Origin: Megaustenia siamemsis
Lineage: Eukaryota; Mollusca; Gastropoda; Stylommatophora; Ariophantidae
Direction of reading: 5' to 3'
Length of the DNA: 64,000 nt
Assembly (NCBI GenBank): GCA_032433765.1
Contig: JAVIAB010000008.1
Coordinates: forward strand, 41,314,779-41,378,778
A program made the translations under genes and the position numbers. Below, piece by piece: positions 22,473 through 32,424 of this stretch (position 1 is the first letter of the stretch; each line of letters opens with the position of its first letter). Below the pieces are notes generated by a model. The model saw only the letters and a program-made list of their open reading frames with translations, did not search any database and had not been told where the DNA came from.

Positions 22473-22986
22473 GAAGCCTTTGAAATGTGGATTTATAGAA
22501 GACTAAGGTATAATTGGATGGAAACAAAAGATAACAAACGATAAAGTTTTAAAACAACTGAAAATAAAAAGAGAACTACTAAATACAATTAAGACAAATG
22601 AAATTTTGGGGGCATGTTAAAAGAAACAACAGCCTACTAAAAGTAATATTGGAAGGAAAAATACAAGGTAAAAGAGGCAGAGGCAGACTAAGACTAACAT
22701 GGACGAGTAACATCAAAAGATGGACAAGTGAAGCCTTTGAAATGTGGATTTATAGAAGACTAAGGTATAATTGGATGGAAACAAAAGATAACAAACGATA
22801 AAGTTTTAAAACAACTGAAAATAAAAAGAGAACTACTAAATACAATTAAGACAAATGAAATTTTGGGGGCATGTTAAAAGAAACAACAGCCTACTAAAAG
22901 TAATATTGGAAGGAAAAATACAAGGTAAAAGAGGCAGAGGCAGACTAAGACTAACATGGACGAGTAACATCAAAAGATGGACAAGT
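22473..22986 (+). repeat. 257-bp direct tandem duplication inside LINE A2
   Basis: Positions 22473-22729 are repeated without visible change at 22730-22986. Each copy carries EAFEMWIYRRLRYNWM, a stop, and FWGHVKRNNSLLKVI up to WTSNIKRWTS. The junction is GACAAGT|GAAGCC. Identity of both copies, including a shared stop, implies a recent event after the element was already dead. Confidence 0.9.
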
Positions 22987-23370
22987 CAATATATGACCGC
23001 CTGCACCATCAAAGCAAGAAACATAGTAGAATGGCGATCCATGGTAGCCAACCTTCGTTGCGGAGAAGGCACACGATGATGATGATGATGATTTTTCTAT
23101 AAAGACAAGTATAGGTATGTACCCAGTAGGCTCAGTGGATTCTGATATAATTTGACCGTACACGTCAAACAAATCCGACCTGTAGCCATCACGAGATTAG
23201 AGCCAGCCTTGCTGCATTATCATTATTATCTACAGAAACATCACCATGACGAAGCTTCCGGTTTGCACCTGAATGGAGCAGGGAGACCAACGATTTTGGA
23301 ACACTGAAGTGCGAGGATAAAACTGTAGACTACAACTGAGCAGCCCCGCCGAAACAACAATACATTACGT

Positions 23371-24635
23371 AGATAGCATGAAGCACACATCGCACAGTGT
23401 AGCTAAGATACCATAGAAGATAGCATAATGCACACATCGCACAGTGTAGTTAAGATACCATAGAAGATAGCATAATGCACACATCGCACAGTGTAGTTAA
23501 GATACCATAGAAGATAGCATAATGCACACATCGTACAGTGTAGTTAAGATACCATAGAAGATAGCATGATGCACACATTGCACAGTGTAGCTAAGATACC
23601 ATAGAAGATAGCATGATGCGTACATCGCACAGTGTAGTTAAGATACCATAGAAGATAGCATGATGCACACATCGCACAGTGTAGCTAAGATACCATAGAA
23701 GATAGCATGATGCACACATCGCACAGTGTAGCTAAGATACCATAGAAGATAGCATGATGCACACATCGCACAGTGTAGCTAAGATACCATAGAAGATAGC
23801 ATGATGCACACATTGCACAGTGTGGTTAATATACCATAGAAGATAGCATGATGCGTACATCGCACAGTGTAGCTAAGATACCATAGAAGATAGCATGATG
23901 CACACATCGCACAGTGTAGCTAAGATACCATAGAAGATAGCATGATGCACACATTGCACAGTGTAGTTAATATACCATAGAAGATAGCATGATGCACACA
24001 TTGCACAGTGTAGCTAAGATACCATAGAAGATAGCATGATGCACACATTGCACAGTGTAGCTAAGATACCATAGAAGATAGCATGATACATACATCACAC
24101 AGTGTAGCTAAGATACCATAGAAGATAGCATGATGCACACATTGCACAGTGTAGTTAAGATACCATAGAAGATAGCATGATGCACACATTGCACAGTGTA
24201 GTTAAGATACCATAGAAGATAGCATGATACATACATCACACAGTGTAGCTAAGATACCATAGAAGATAGCATGATGCACACATTGCACAGTGTAGCTAAG
24301 ATACCATAGAAGATAGCATGATGCACACATCGCACAGTGTAGCTAAGATACCATAGAAGATAGCATGATGCACACATTGCACAGTGTAGTTAAGATACCA
24401 TAGAAGATAGCATGATGCACACATTGCACAGTGTAGCTAAGATACCATAGAAGATAGCATGATACATACATCACACAGTGTAGCTAAGATACCATAGAAG
24501 ATAGCATGATGCACACATCGCACAGTGTAGCTAAGGTACCATAGAAGATAACATGATATATACATCGTACAGTGTAGCTAAGGTACCATAGAAGATAGCA
24601 TGATATATACATCACACAGTGTAGCTAAGATACTA
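23371..24635 (+). repeat. 47-bp satellite array, about 27 units
   Basis: Unit of 47 bp with AAGATACCATAGAAGATAGC and CACAGTGTAGCT. Units fall into variant classes (CACACATCGC, CACACATTGC, GCGTACATCGC, ACATACATCACAC). The variants recur in order, for example the ACATACATCACAC type after two CACACATTGC types at three places, suggesting higher-order amplification. The last three units share ACATGATATATAC/GGTACC changes and mark a decayed edge. Confidence 0.92.
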
Positions 24636-24639
24636 GACT

Positions 24640-25309
24640 ACTTTATTGAGTGGCCTTTTTGGAAGCAACATCCGAGATACAAAATAATTTTTAAAACTCT
24701 ATTGCAGAAACAGCTAAAATGCAATTCACAAGGCAGTGCTAAACAAAACAGGATGTTGTTAAGCATTTCTGTATTTATAAAGTTGGAGGATTATCGCATT
24801 TACATATCTCTTTTGTTGTCATCTTTACATTGCCGAGGTTAAGTGGTGTGTTGAGATTCTCCTGTAGTGATGGAATAACCCTCATTTGTTGTTCGAGCTC
24901 CGGGACAGTGTTATCACCCCTTAGCTATTCACACCCCCTCTCCCCCCACCACCACCACCAAAACCACCTCTTCGGCACAACCTTTCTCTGTCTTTCTCTC
25001 GTTCACTCTCTAACCTTTTGTGTGTGTGTGTTTAGCGTAAAAGATAATTTATTATTTAAATGTATTTCTGAGGAATGAAGTCTTTGCATTGCTTTTCTCC
25101 ACGCTTTCTACCAATGAAAACTTCCTCTTCTGCTTGTACTTTATTAACACAACGACCACTTCCATTTATCGTTCATTCATCAAAGGACGCTAGATGGCTG
25201 TCGATGTTCTGTTAGCACAACTCGGCTTCATTCGACTTCAGATGGTAGATGTTAGCTACAATAATAAACTATTTATTCATATTATTTATATCGTTCTTAC
25301 ACGAGTTGT
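24640..25309. other. No supported gene
   Basis: Between the satellite and the transposons. Contains a short CCA/TGTG-rich patch (24940-25035) and otherwise AT-rich DNA without recognisable coding or repeat content. Confidence 0.5.
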
Positions 25310-25311
25310 TA

Positions 25312-26079
25312 TAGTCCGTTCAGAAATTCATAACCACACTTGAATTAGCTTTACGTGATAACCGTTTGTTATTTTGCTTTCAACTTTTGCATGTAATCTT
25401 ATAATATTGATGTCGTTATAGAAATATTTTTTGCTCTGAGAAATTTGATCTAGTTTAAAAGTTTTCTTCTTTAGGCTATATTAATTTCACCCTGTTCGAA
25501 TTTGACACCATTTTAGGATATATACATTAATTTGGTGCGGTCGTTCACGTAAAATAGTTTGGCTATTGCAGAAACACTAAGTTCAGGAAAATCCCGTGCA
25601 CAAAACTGAATTGTTATTGAACGACATGACGCACCACGGCCATGGCATTAATTACCGAAGGCAAGGCGTATCTTTATTAATTTTGTGAAGACTCAGTAGA
25701 CAATTTGTTGACTTTAAATACCAACATTTATATCTAAATTACAATGAGTTTGAAATGCAAATTTATAACTATGCAAAAGGTTACTGTTTTACTATATCAG
25801 CACTTCCTTAGGGAATTCAAGATGGGACAAAGTGCCTACTGCATCAAATACAAAAGAGCAAATTAGGACATGGCTTGCGAATGAAAATGTCAAATTTGAC
25901 GACACATATTTAAAACCCGAATTGTTACAACTTGTGAAGAATACGAATAAGAAAAAGGTGTACCATGTTGACAAAATCATTGAGAAATACGGCCACACTA
26001 ATTGTAACCAATTGAATTCATGTTTGCAAATACACATAACGAACAACACCCACAATTAAGCACTATGTAGATGCGCTTC
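25312..26079 (+). mobile_element. Decayed Tc1/mariner-type element related to 26082-28474
   Basis: Starts with TA then TAGTCCGTTCAGAAATTCAT, matching the inverted-repeat start of the next element, and shares its leader (GATGTCGTTATAGAAATATT against ATGTCGCTATAAAAATATTT). Only one transposase stretch survives at 25826-26012: VPTASNTKEQIRTW, DDTYLKPELLQLVKN, VDKIIEKYGH, which aligns with IPTSSSTKDAIKTW, NDSYLKPELLSLVKQ, IDKLIQEHGH in the intact neighbour. HTH and catalytic residues are gone and no right inverted repeat is seen before 26080. Confidence 0.75.
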
Positions 26080-26081
26080 TA

Positions 26082-26106
26082 TAGTCCGTTCAGATTCGTT
26101 TGCCTA
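26082..26106 (+). repeat. Left terminal inverted repeat of the DD83E element
   Basis: TAGTCCGTTCAGATTCGTTT then GCC; pairs with 28451-28474 in inverse orientation with one A/T difference. Confidence 0.85.
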
Positions 26107-26579
26107 GACATTAATTTATTTTTTTTCAAAAACTTATTGTTCATTTGCATTGATCTTTTGAAGTTAGGTTTAGAATACTAATGTCGCTATAAAAATATTT
26201 TTTTATCAAAGAAATGTGATCCAGTTTCAAAGATGCCTTATTTAACCTATATTAAAAAAAAAGTTAATCGATATTATAAACACCGGCGGGATTATGTAGA
26301 TGCTTACATCTCACAGCTGATTCTTTAACATATAGGCATGACCTTCACGGCTGAATGCGCACCGTCCTAAAATAGTTGTGTTTCCACTATAAATTTTTAT
26401 AAAGAAATGTTACATATGAAATTTCCCGTTTAGCACAAAATGACATTTTAGCCGAAACCGGAAATTATGTGACGTCAAAATCACGGCCGTAGACTCGAGT
26501 TCGAGTCATAATTCAGAGGCAAATCTCAATATTTACAGAAAGGAGGCGGCACTATCCATATTATCTTCTGCAAGTCTAT

Positions 26580-27864
26580 GTGAGAATGAATATAAAGGCA
26601 AAATATTTTACTGAGCATAACATTGCTATAAAGATTTATCAATACTTCTGCAGAGAGCGTAAAAAGGGACATCTTTATTGTTCTTTATCAAACCCTGAGA
26701 AGAGAACAATGCATATTTTAGGTTTGTGTAAACGTTCATTTGATCGAATAGTTAAAGGAAGCGGATATTTATTGCCAACAAATGCAAGAAAGCAAGGAAA
26801 GAAAGAAACGTTAGACAGTTTTGATAAGGACCTAGTAAAAAGAGAAATCTGTCGAATGTTTGATATAAACGAAGAAGTGACACTTAGAAAGTTGAAGCTT
26901 TGGCTGAAAACTAACAACGACATTGAAATATCAAAAACTTCATTATGGAAAATATTAAGAAGTGCAGGCTTCACCTTTAGAAAGTATGCTGGTGGAAAAA
27001 AACATTATTTGTGAGAAGCCACATCTAGTAGCTCTTAGAAGCAAGTATTTACGTGAAGTGAAGGAAATGCGCGAAAATGATTATGATATTGTTTATTTAG
27101 ATGAAACTTGGATCAACGCTCATCATACAAATGAAAAGGAATGGCAGTTAGCAGATGGAAGTATTAAAAGATCAGTACCAAGCAGTAAAGGGCAACGTTT
27201 GATAGTTGCACATGCAGGTAGCAGACATAATGGGTTGTTGCAGAATGCTCATCTCGTTTTCATTTCAAAATCCATAGACAATAGAGACTACCACTCCGAA
27301 ATGAATGGGCACATATTTAAAGACTGGATCGAGAAAAGTATCCTTCCAATATTAGATCGACCTTCTTGTCTGATAATGGACAATGCTTCATACCATAACG
27401 TAGTTAACGTAGAAGATAGAATCCCAACATCATCAAGTACAAAAGATGCAATCAAAACGTGGCTCATAAAAGAACACATACAAGTTAACGACAGCTACTT
27501 GAAACCCGAATTGCTTAGCCTTGTAAAACAGACACAACGTACAAAGATATTTAAAATAGACAAGTTAATTCAAGAACATGGCCATAGATGTTTGAGACTA
27601 CCTCCATATCATGCACACTTAAATCCTATAGAACTAGTTTGGGCAAAAGTTAAAGGACACGTAGCATATACAAATAAAACTTTCAAATTATGCGATGTTG
27701 AGACACTTACAAATCAGGCTCTATCAAATATAAATAAAGACTACTGGGTAAAATGTGAGGATCATGTGTTACGACAAGAAGAGGAATATCGGAAAAAGGA
27801 TGGTTTGTTGTTTGTTCAGCCGAAAGCAGTAATCGACCTATTTGACTCGTCTGATTCTGAATGA
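26580..27864 (+). pseudogene. Tc1/mariner-type transposase, one frameshift
   Basis: About 428 residues, cutting and joining transposon ends in the nucleus. N-terminal 145 residues (26583 ATG) carry a helix-rich DNA-binding region ending in LRKLKLWLKTNND and SKTSLWKILRSAGFTFRKY, the usual HTH pair before the catalytic core. After a seven-A run (26996-27002) the frame changes by one base and resumes as IICEKPHLVALRSKYL. Catalytic residues are intact: VYLDETW (Asp 27100-27102), IMDNASYH (Asp 27379-27381), HLNPIELVWAKVKG (Glu 27631-27633). There are 92 residues between the two Asp and 83 between the second Asp and Glu, against 34-41 in common Tc1/mariner groups. The C terminus is acidic (DLFDSSDSE). 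The single-base change in the A run is the only lesion seen. Confidence 0.85.
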
Positions 27865-27979
27865 TCATTACTCTGATTAAGTCTACAGATAAATAGTTTG
27901 ATTTGCAAAATTTCCTAGTTGATTTGTTAAACAGTTTATTGTTCAAGACCACCCAAGCAATCAAAAATATGTTATAAGC

Positions 27980-28195
27980 AAACCAACAACCATTACTTTG
28001 AATGGAAGCCTGCTTGAGTCAGTACAGAAGTTCAGCTATCTTGTATCCACTATTACAGCCACACTTTCCTTAGATGAGGAACTAAATGTACGTATTTGAA
28101 AGGCAGCGACAACATTTGGGAAACTCACACCAAGAGCATGGAACTATATCAAATTGACTCTACGAACAAAAGTTCTATATATAATTTAACATTTG
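27980..28195 (+). pseudogene. LINE RT fragment inside the transposon 3' part
   Basis: Reads TITLNGSLLESVQKFSYL, then LSLDEELNVRI-stop-KAATTFGKL and RAWNYIKLTLRTKVLYI. This is the FTYLGSTISSNLSLDAEI-type segment after the RT palm of RTE-like LINEs. No flanking duplication was found. It lies between the transposase stop and the right inverted repeat. Confidence 0.7.
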
Positions 28196-28450
28196 TATAC
28201 TTGCCACCCAGTAAAATTTTATGGACACGCCTATGGGTCATCGTTGCACTAGATTACTGTAAAACATTTTGATTAGGGTCAAAATAATAGTTACATGGGC
28301 AAAGATCAAAGGAATTCGCCGCTTTAAGAAAACCGTTATAGCTAGACATCGAGTAACACATATGTTCTCGTGACATGGACATTTTAACACCGTATGCCAA
28401 AAATCATGTGAAATCATCAAGAACTTTTTGAATTATAAATCATAACATCT

Positions 28451-28474
28451 CGGCAAACGATTCTGAACGGACTA
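28451..28474 (-). repeat. Right terminal inverted repeat of the DD83E element
   Basis: CGGCAAACGATTCTGAACGG then ACTA, the inverse complement of the left end, followed by the TA duplication. Confidence 0.85.
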
Positions 28475-28504
28475 TAGAAACAACATTTAGTTTTTATAAA
28501 CAAA

Positions 28505-28565
28505 ACAATTTGTCCTCGACGCTGATAAGCAAGCAAGGAAGTCAAGAAAAGAAAAAGACGCAATT
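28505..28565 (+). pseudogene. Possible LINE B 3' terminal scrap
   Basis: CCTCGACGCTGATAAGCAAG followed by a purine-rich AAGAAAAGAAAAAGAC stretch resembles the LINE B 3' end at 42490-42535. Too short to be sure. Confidence 0.35.
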
Positions 28566-28639
28566 TGCAGGAAATTTCACTATAGTAGAAACAATGCCAT
28601 CTCAGTAGGTCACTTCTATCTGCAGTATACCTGATAAGA

Positions 28640-29657
28640 GGTTTGGGTTCTATCTGCCTGTCTATCTTTATGCCTGTCTGTCTATCTATCTATCTTTATG
28701 CCTGTCTGTCTATCTGTATGCCTGTCTATCTTTATGTCTGTCTGTCTATCTATCTATCTTTATGCCTGTCTGTCTATATGCCTGTCTATCTTTATGTCTG
28801 TCTGTCTATCTATCTATCTTTATGTCTGTCTGTCTATTTGCCTGTCTATCTATATGTCTAACTGTCTGTCTATCTATTTGTCTGTCTGTCTGTCTATCTA
28901 TCTTATGCATGTCTGTCTGTCTATATGTCTGCCTGTCTGTCTGCCTGTCTGTCTATATATCTATATATTTATATGTCTGTCTGTCTATCTATCTATTTAT
29001 ATGCATGTCTTTCTGTCCATCTGTATGCCTGGCTGTCCATCTATATGCCTATTTGTCTGTTTGTCTGTCTGCCTGTCTGTCTGTCTTTGCCTGTCCATCT
29101 ATATTTCTGTATGTCCATCTTTATGCCAGCCTGTCTATCTATCTTTATGCCTCTCTGTCTATCTATCTTTACGCCTGTCTGTCTATCTATCTTTATGCCT
29201 CTCTGTCTATCTACCTTTATGCCTGTCTGTCTATCTATCTTTATGCCTGTCTGTCTATCTTTATGCCTGTCTGTCTATCTATCTTTATGTCTGTCTGTCT
29301 ATCTATCTTTATGCCTGTCTGTCTATCTATCTTTATGTCTGTCTGTCTATATATCTTTATGCCTCTCTGTCTATCTATCTTTATGCCTCTCTGTCTATCT
29401 ATCTTTATGCCTGTCTGTCTATCTATCTTTATGTCTGTCTGTCTATCTATCTTTATGTCTCTCTGTCTATCTATCTTTATGCCTCTCTGTCTATCTATCT
29501 TTATGCCTGTCTGTCTATCTATCATTATGCCACTCTATCTATCTTTATGTCTGTCTGTCTATCTATCTTTATGCCTCTCTGTCTATCTATCTTTATGCCT
29601 GTCTGTCTATCTATCTTTATGCCTCTCTGTCTATCTATCTTTATGCCTGTCTGTCTA
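28640..29657 (+). repeat. TCTATC/TGTCTG tetranucleotide-based array
   Basis: Compound microsatellite of TCTA and TCTG tetranucleotides with interspersed TTTATGCC, resolving into a 24-bp unit (TATCTATCTTTATGCCTGTC + TGTC) from about 29120 to 29657. Long Cys/Leu/Ser/Tyr open frames in all forward phases, and DRQTGIK-type repeats on the minus strand, are consequences of the repeat. Confidence 0.92.
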
Positions 29658-29775
29658 AGATTACTCTGTTGTCCTATGTTTTTCTCTATTCATGCACAGT
29701 TAAATTGGCTCCCCTCTATTTTACATTGTCATGACGTCAGTCCAGTGTCAGTTCTCAGCAGTTGATAATTCAACT

Positions 29776-30392
29776 CATTTACTGCAAGTTCTATGGCGCA
29801 TTGAGCGCTCATTTACTGCAAGTTCTATGGCGCATTGAGCGCTCATTTACTGCAAGTTCTATGGCGCATTGAGCGCTCATTTACTGCAAGTTCTATGGCG
29901 CATTGAGCGCTCATTTACTGCAAGTTCTATGGCGCATTGAGCGCTCATTTACTGCAAGTTCTATGGCGCATTGAGCGCTCATTTACTGCAAGTTCTATGG
30001 CGCATTTAGCGCTCGTTTACTGCAGGTTCTATGGCGCATTCGGCGCTCATTTACTGCAAGTTCTATGGCGCATTGAGCGCTCATTTACTGCAAGTTCTAT
30101 GGCGCATTGAGCGCTCATTTACTGCAAGTTCTATGGCGCATTGAGCGCTCATTTACTGCAAGTTCTATGGCGCATTGAGCGCTCATTTACTGCAAGTTCT
30201 ATGGCGCATTGAGCGCTCATTTACTGCAAGTTCTATGGCGCATTGAGCGCTCATTTACTGCAAGTTCTATGGCGCATTGAGCGCTCATTTACTGCAAGTT
30301 CTATGGCGCATTGAGCGCTCATTTACTGCAAGTTCTATGGCGCATTGAGCGCTCATTCACTGCATGTTCTATGGCGCATTGAGCGCTCATTT
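29776..30392 (+). repeat. 34-bp minisatellite, about 18 near-identical units
   Basis: Unit contains ATTTACTGCAAGTTCTATGG and CGCATTGAGCGCTC. Nearly all units are identical; one pair near 30006-30045 (TTAGCGCTCG, CGGCGCTC) and the last one differ. Each unit holds a perfect 10-bp palindrome TGAGCGCTCA. Confidence 0.93.
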
Positions 30393-30469
30393 ATTCTCTG
30401 AGGTGAGATGAGTGAGAAGAATATTGCTGAACTGAGGGACTTGGGGTGTGGAGGGATGATTGGAGGGTG

Positions 30470-30910
30470 GGGGGGAGGTTGCTGGATGTATGACGTCGAC
30501 CTCTGGACAGTAAGGTCCTGGGTTTAAATCCCACCACAAATGATGGACATTTGTCAAGATTGAACCAATGGTTTGTTTATTCGTGGTTTTACCTTTTCCA
30601 GGTCTGGGTGTGGTGAGAATCGATGTCTGACCCTCTCTGATAATTGGGAGGGGGGGGGATAGTGTGTGCCCTCACGCACGTTAAAGAATTGTTGGCAGTT
30701 AAAAGTTGAAAAGTAAAGGCTAAAACTGGTGGCTACACAGCAAAAATTGTTAAGCAATTGTATCAGGTGCGAAGACGGATGTGTCGGGCCTAAAGGCGCA
30801 AATACCGCGTCTTTGTCGTAAACTAGCAACAGAACACATCCGATATTTATGTCCACATAATGGGTGGACGCTAAGAAAAAAGATTTTCGAAGGCCCACTG
30901 GCTGAAAATA
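30470..30910 (+). mobile_element. tRNA-derived SINE-like element
   Basis: B-box-like GGTCCTGGGTTTAAATCCC (about 30512-30530) preceded by a decayed tRNA-like head from about 30480. The body contains TGTGTGCCCTCACGCACGTT and GGGCCTAAAGGCGCAAATAC. It differs from S1 and S2 and has no second copy in the window. Confidence 0.55.
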
Positions 30911-31334
30911 TAACCGGAAAATCTCCCAACTAGCGTGACATTTTTAGCTATACGAGTTATCAGTTGCTACGTCACTCTATTAACAACCGCCCTTGCTCGC
31001 AAAGCTGAAGACGTCATACTAGTTGGAGATTTTTTTTCTGGGAATTTCCTGTCAGCCCGTAGGCCTGTTGAAATCTATAGATGGTTGTGATTATACCTTT
31101 ACCGATTAAAAGAGAAACAAAACAGAATGTTTCGACCTAAATCTTCATCCGAACAGAAAACAAGACAAACCAGTGCAGCAATGAATTAATGACATGTAGC
31201 TATAGTAATGACATGTAGCTATAGTAATGATAGGCCAATGTCAATTAGGGAGCTGGTGAGAAAGGGCAAGAACAATTCTATCTGAAGAGGGTTGGGATGT
31301 GGGAGTGAAGTCAAAAAGAAGACTCGTTTACAAG

Positions 31335-31615
31335 ATGGCGAGGAGGACCTGTTTGAAATGAAGGCGACAACGAACGAGATCAAGCATCAGGTGAGTCTGG
31401 TAGAAGTCGTCGCTTTGGTTGAAAAGTGGACAGGAGGACCTGTTTGAAATGAAGGCGACAACGAACGAGATCAAGCATCAGGTGAGTCTGGTAGAAGTCG
31501 TCGCGTTGGTTGAAAAGTGGACAGGAGGACCTGTTTGAAATGAAGGCGGCAACGAACGAGATCAAGCATCAGGTGAGTCTGGTAGAAGTCGTCGCTTTGG
31601 TTGAAAAGTTGACAG
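31335..31615 (+). repeat. 91-bp tandem repeat, three units
   Basis: Units begin AGGAGGACCTGTTTGAAATG at 31341, 31432 and 31523 and differ at a few bases (GGCGACAACG/GGCGGCAACG, TCGCTTTGG/TCGCGTTGG). The first unit is preceded by CAAGATGGCG. One forward frame reads LFEMKATTNEIKHQVSLVE, but 91 bp is not a multiple of three so it is not kept. Confidence 0.88.
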
Positions 31616-31831
31616 ATGCGAAGGGGGTGAGTAAAATTAATCGGCGCCCGAAATGAGGGAAGATAAGACGAAGTGTTGAGGAGGTAGGAAGGGCATCTGT
31701 ATGTTTGTAAAAGAGTAATGTATGGAGGCTCGATGGATTGTTAAAGGAAACAATTATGTTTAGGGAGGATGGAGGAGGTAGAGATGATGTAGACCACTCT
31801 ATGTAATCTTGATATAGAGATTGTAATCACC

Positions 31832-32133
31832 GGTGTGTGACTGTGCTGGCAACACGATGCAATTTTCGATGGGAGTCAAATTTAAGATATAAGTGAATTT
31901 CAATGCACGTAGTAAAAGAAATTCAAGCGTTCTTGTGTTATTTCGAACGGATTTATTTGTGATGTATTTTTATCACCATCAATGGCGTTCTTCTCGAGAA
32001 TGCATGGAAAAAGACCAAGAGGAAGTCCCAGAAGAAGATGGATAGATGCAGTGACAGAGACATGTAACAACACGACAATATAAACCACGACACCTTTTAG
32101 GTATCAGTGAAAAGAGAAAAGAGGAAGATGAAG
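31832..32133 (+). mobile_element. Composite LINE-derived element C (copy 2, shorter)
   Basis: Starts with GGTGTGTGACTGTGCTGGC, the same head as element C copy 1 (inverse, 3270-3410), then jumps to KRPRGSPRRRWIDAVTETCN and ends with AGGTATCAGTGAAAAGAG. The RT motif C part of copy 1 is missing, so it is 302 bp against 631 bp. Flanks share AATCACC (31825-31831 and 32134-32140), a 7-bp possible duplication. Confidence 0.7.
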
Positions 32134-32154
32134 AATCACCTACGAAATATCTTC

Positions 32155-32424
32155 TTCTTCTTTCCTTCCTCATTTGCCTTTCAGCGTCGACAGAAGATCT
32201 AATTTGCGGTCTTTTGTTCTTCTGTTCGGCTCTGCTGCTGTTATGTTTTCTATTGCTTCTAATATTCCGCCAGGCGATGGTGCAGCTGGCCAGCCTATCC
32301 GCTTCTTTCATTTCCTTGTGTTCCCGCATGTCCTGGGATGTGGACAGGGGTGACCTTTCGTATTTTTTACTTCTGCGGTGACTGCCCATTGCCTGCGTAC
32401 AGAACCCGTCTCCACATTTCCTAT
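32155..32424 (-). pseudogene. Chimeric LINE remnant: RNase H motif plus LINE B end
   Basis: Minus strand begins with [18 protein letters not shown] then [17 protein letters not shown], the RNase H segment with the conserved His and Asn-Glu; the Asp of NERAD is changed. Near 32280 it switches to AIENITAAEPNRRTKDRKL and ACGCTGAAAGGCAAATGAGG, the LINE B 3' end. Two LINE families are thus joined, by recombination or template switching. Confidence 0.6.

Larger units (their letters stand above)
19563..23082 (+). pseudogene. LINE A2 ORF2: endonuclease-reverse transcriptase (broken)
   Basis: The endonuclease motifs are all visible: IATWNVRT (Asn), GISETRW (Glu), IQTYAPT, IMGDMNAKVG (Asp/Asn), NQIDYIMI and SDHNPV (catalytic Asp-His). 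The RT part shows KGKAAGPNNIQIEMI, QQFGFRKNSGTKEA, motif A YFIDYTKAFDRIHH (about 21355-21400), motif B GVRQ-stop-CILSPSLF, and motif C NNLRYADDTVLLAEN (about 21645-21685). Damage: TAA at 19926, TGA at 20037 and 20577, a frameshift near 21190, TGA at 21544, the nested insertion, and a 257-bp duplication. I chose ATG 19563 because it begins KEIKIATWNV and overlaps the upstream stop; ATG 19536 is in frame too. Confidence 0.85.
19115..23094 (+). mobile_element. Near-complete RTE-like LINE, family A2
   Basis: The most complete non-LTR retrotransposon in the window. In order: leader, short ORF (19255-19566), apurinic-type endonuclease (19563-20310), reverse transcriptase (about 20900-21880), a nested R insertion (21879-22256), thumb and C-terminal region (22271-23082), and a GATGATGATGATG tail. 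No separate 3' untranslated region: the ORF ends in the tail. RTE-like assignment rests on the endonuclease-RT order, the LRYADD motif and the short 3' end. The copy is inactive. Confidence 0.85.
26082..28474 (+). mobile_element. Full-length Tc1/mariner superfamily transposon, DD83E-type
   Basis: 2.39-kb element flanked by TA dinucleotides (26080-26081 and 28475-28476), the usual Tc1/mariner target duplication. Left end TAGTCCGTTCAGATTCGTTT; right end is its inverse complement (GGCAAACGATTCTGAACGGA then CTA), about 25 bp with one mismatch. It holds one transposase gene (26580-27864, one frameshift) and, in its right part, a LINE fragment (27980-28195). The D-to-E spacing points to the group described as DD82E/Sailor; that family name is recalled, not searched. 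Confidence 0.88.

Noticed and set aside
23371..24635. Possible CRISPR-like array
   Set aside because: Units are contiguous 47-bp tandem copies with no unique spacers, and the context is eukaryotic transposon DNA.
26990..27010. Programmed -1 frameshift site in the transposase
   Set aside because: The A run is slippery, but a -1 shift enters a frame that stops within a few codons; the needed change is +1.
28698..29765. 355-codon Leu/Ser/Cys/Tyr-rich frame resembling membrane helices
   Set aside because: Compound TCTA/TCTG microsatellite; hydrophobicity is a translation artefact.
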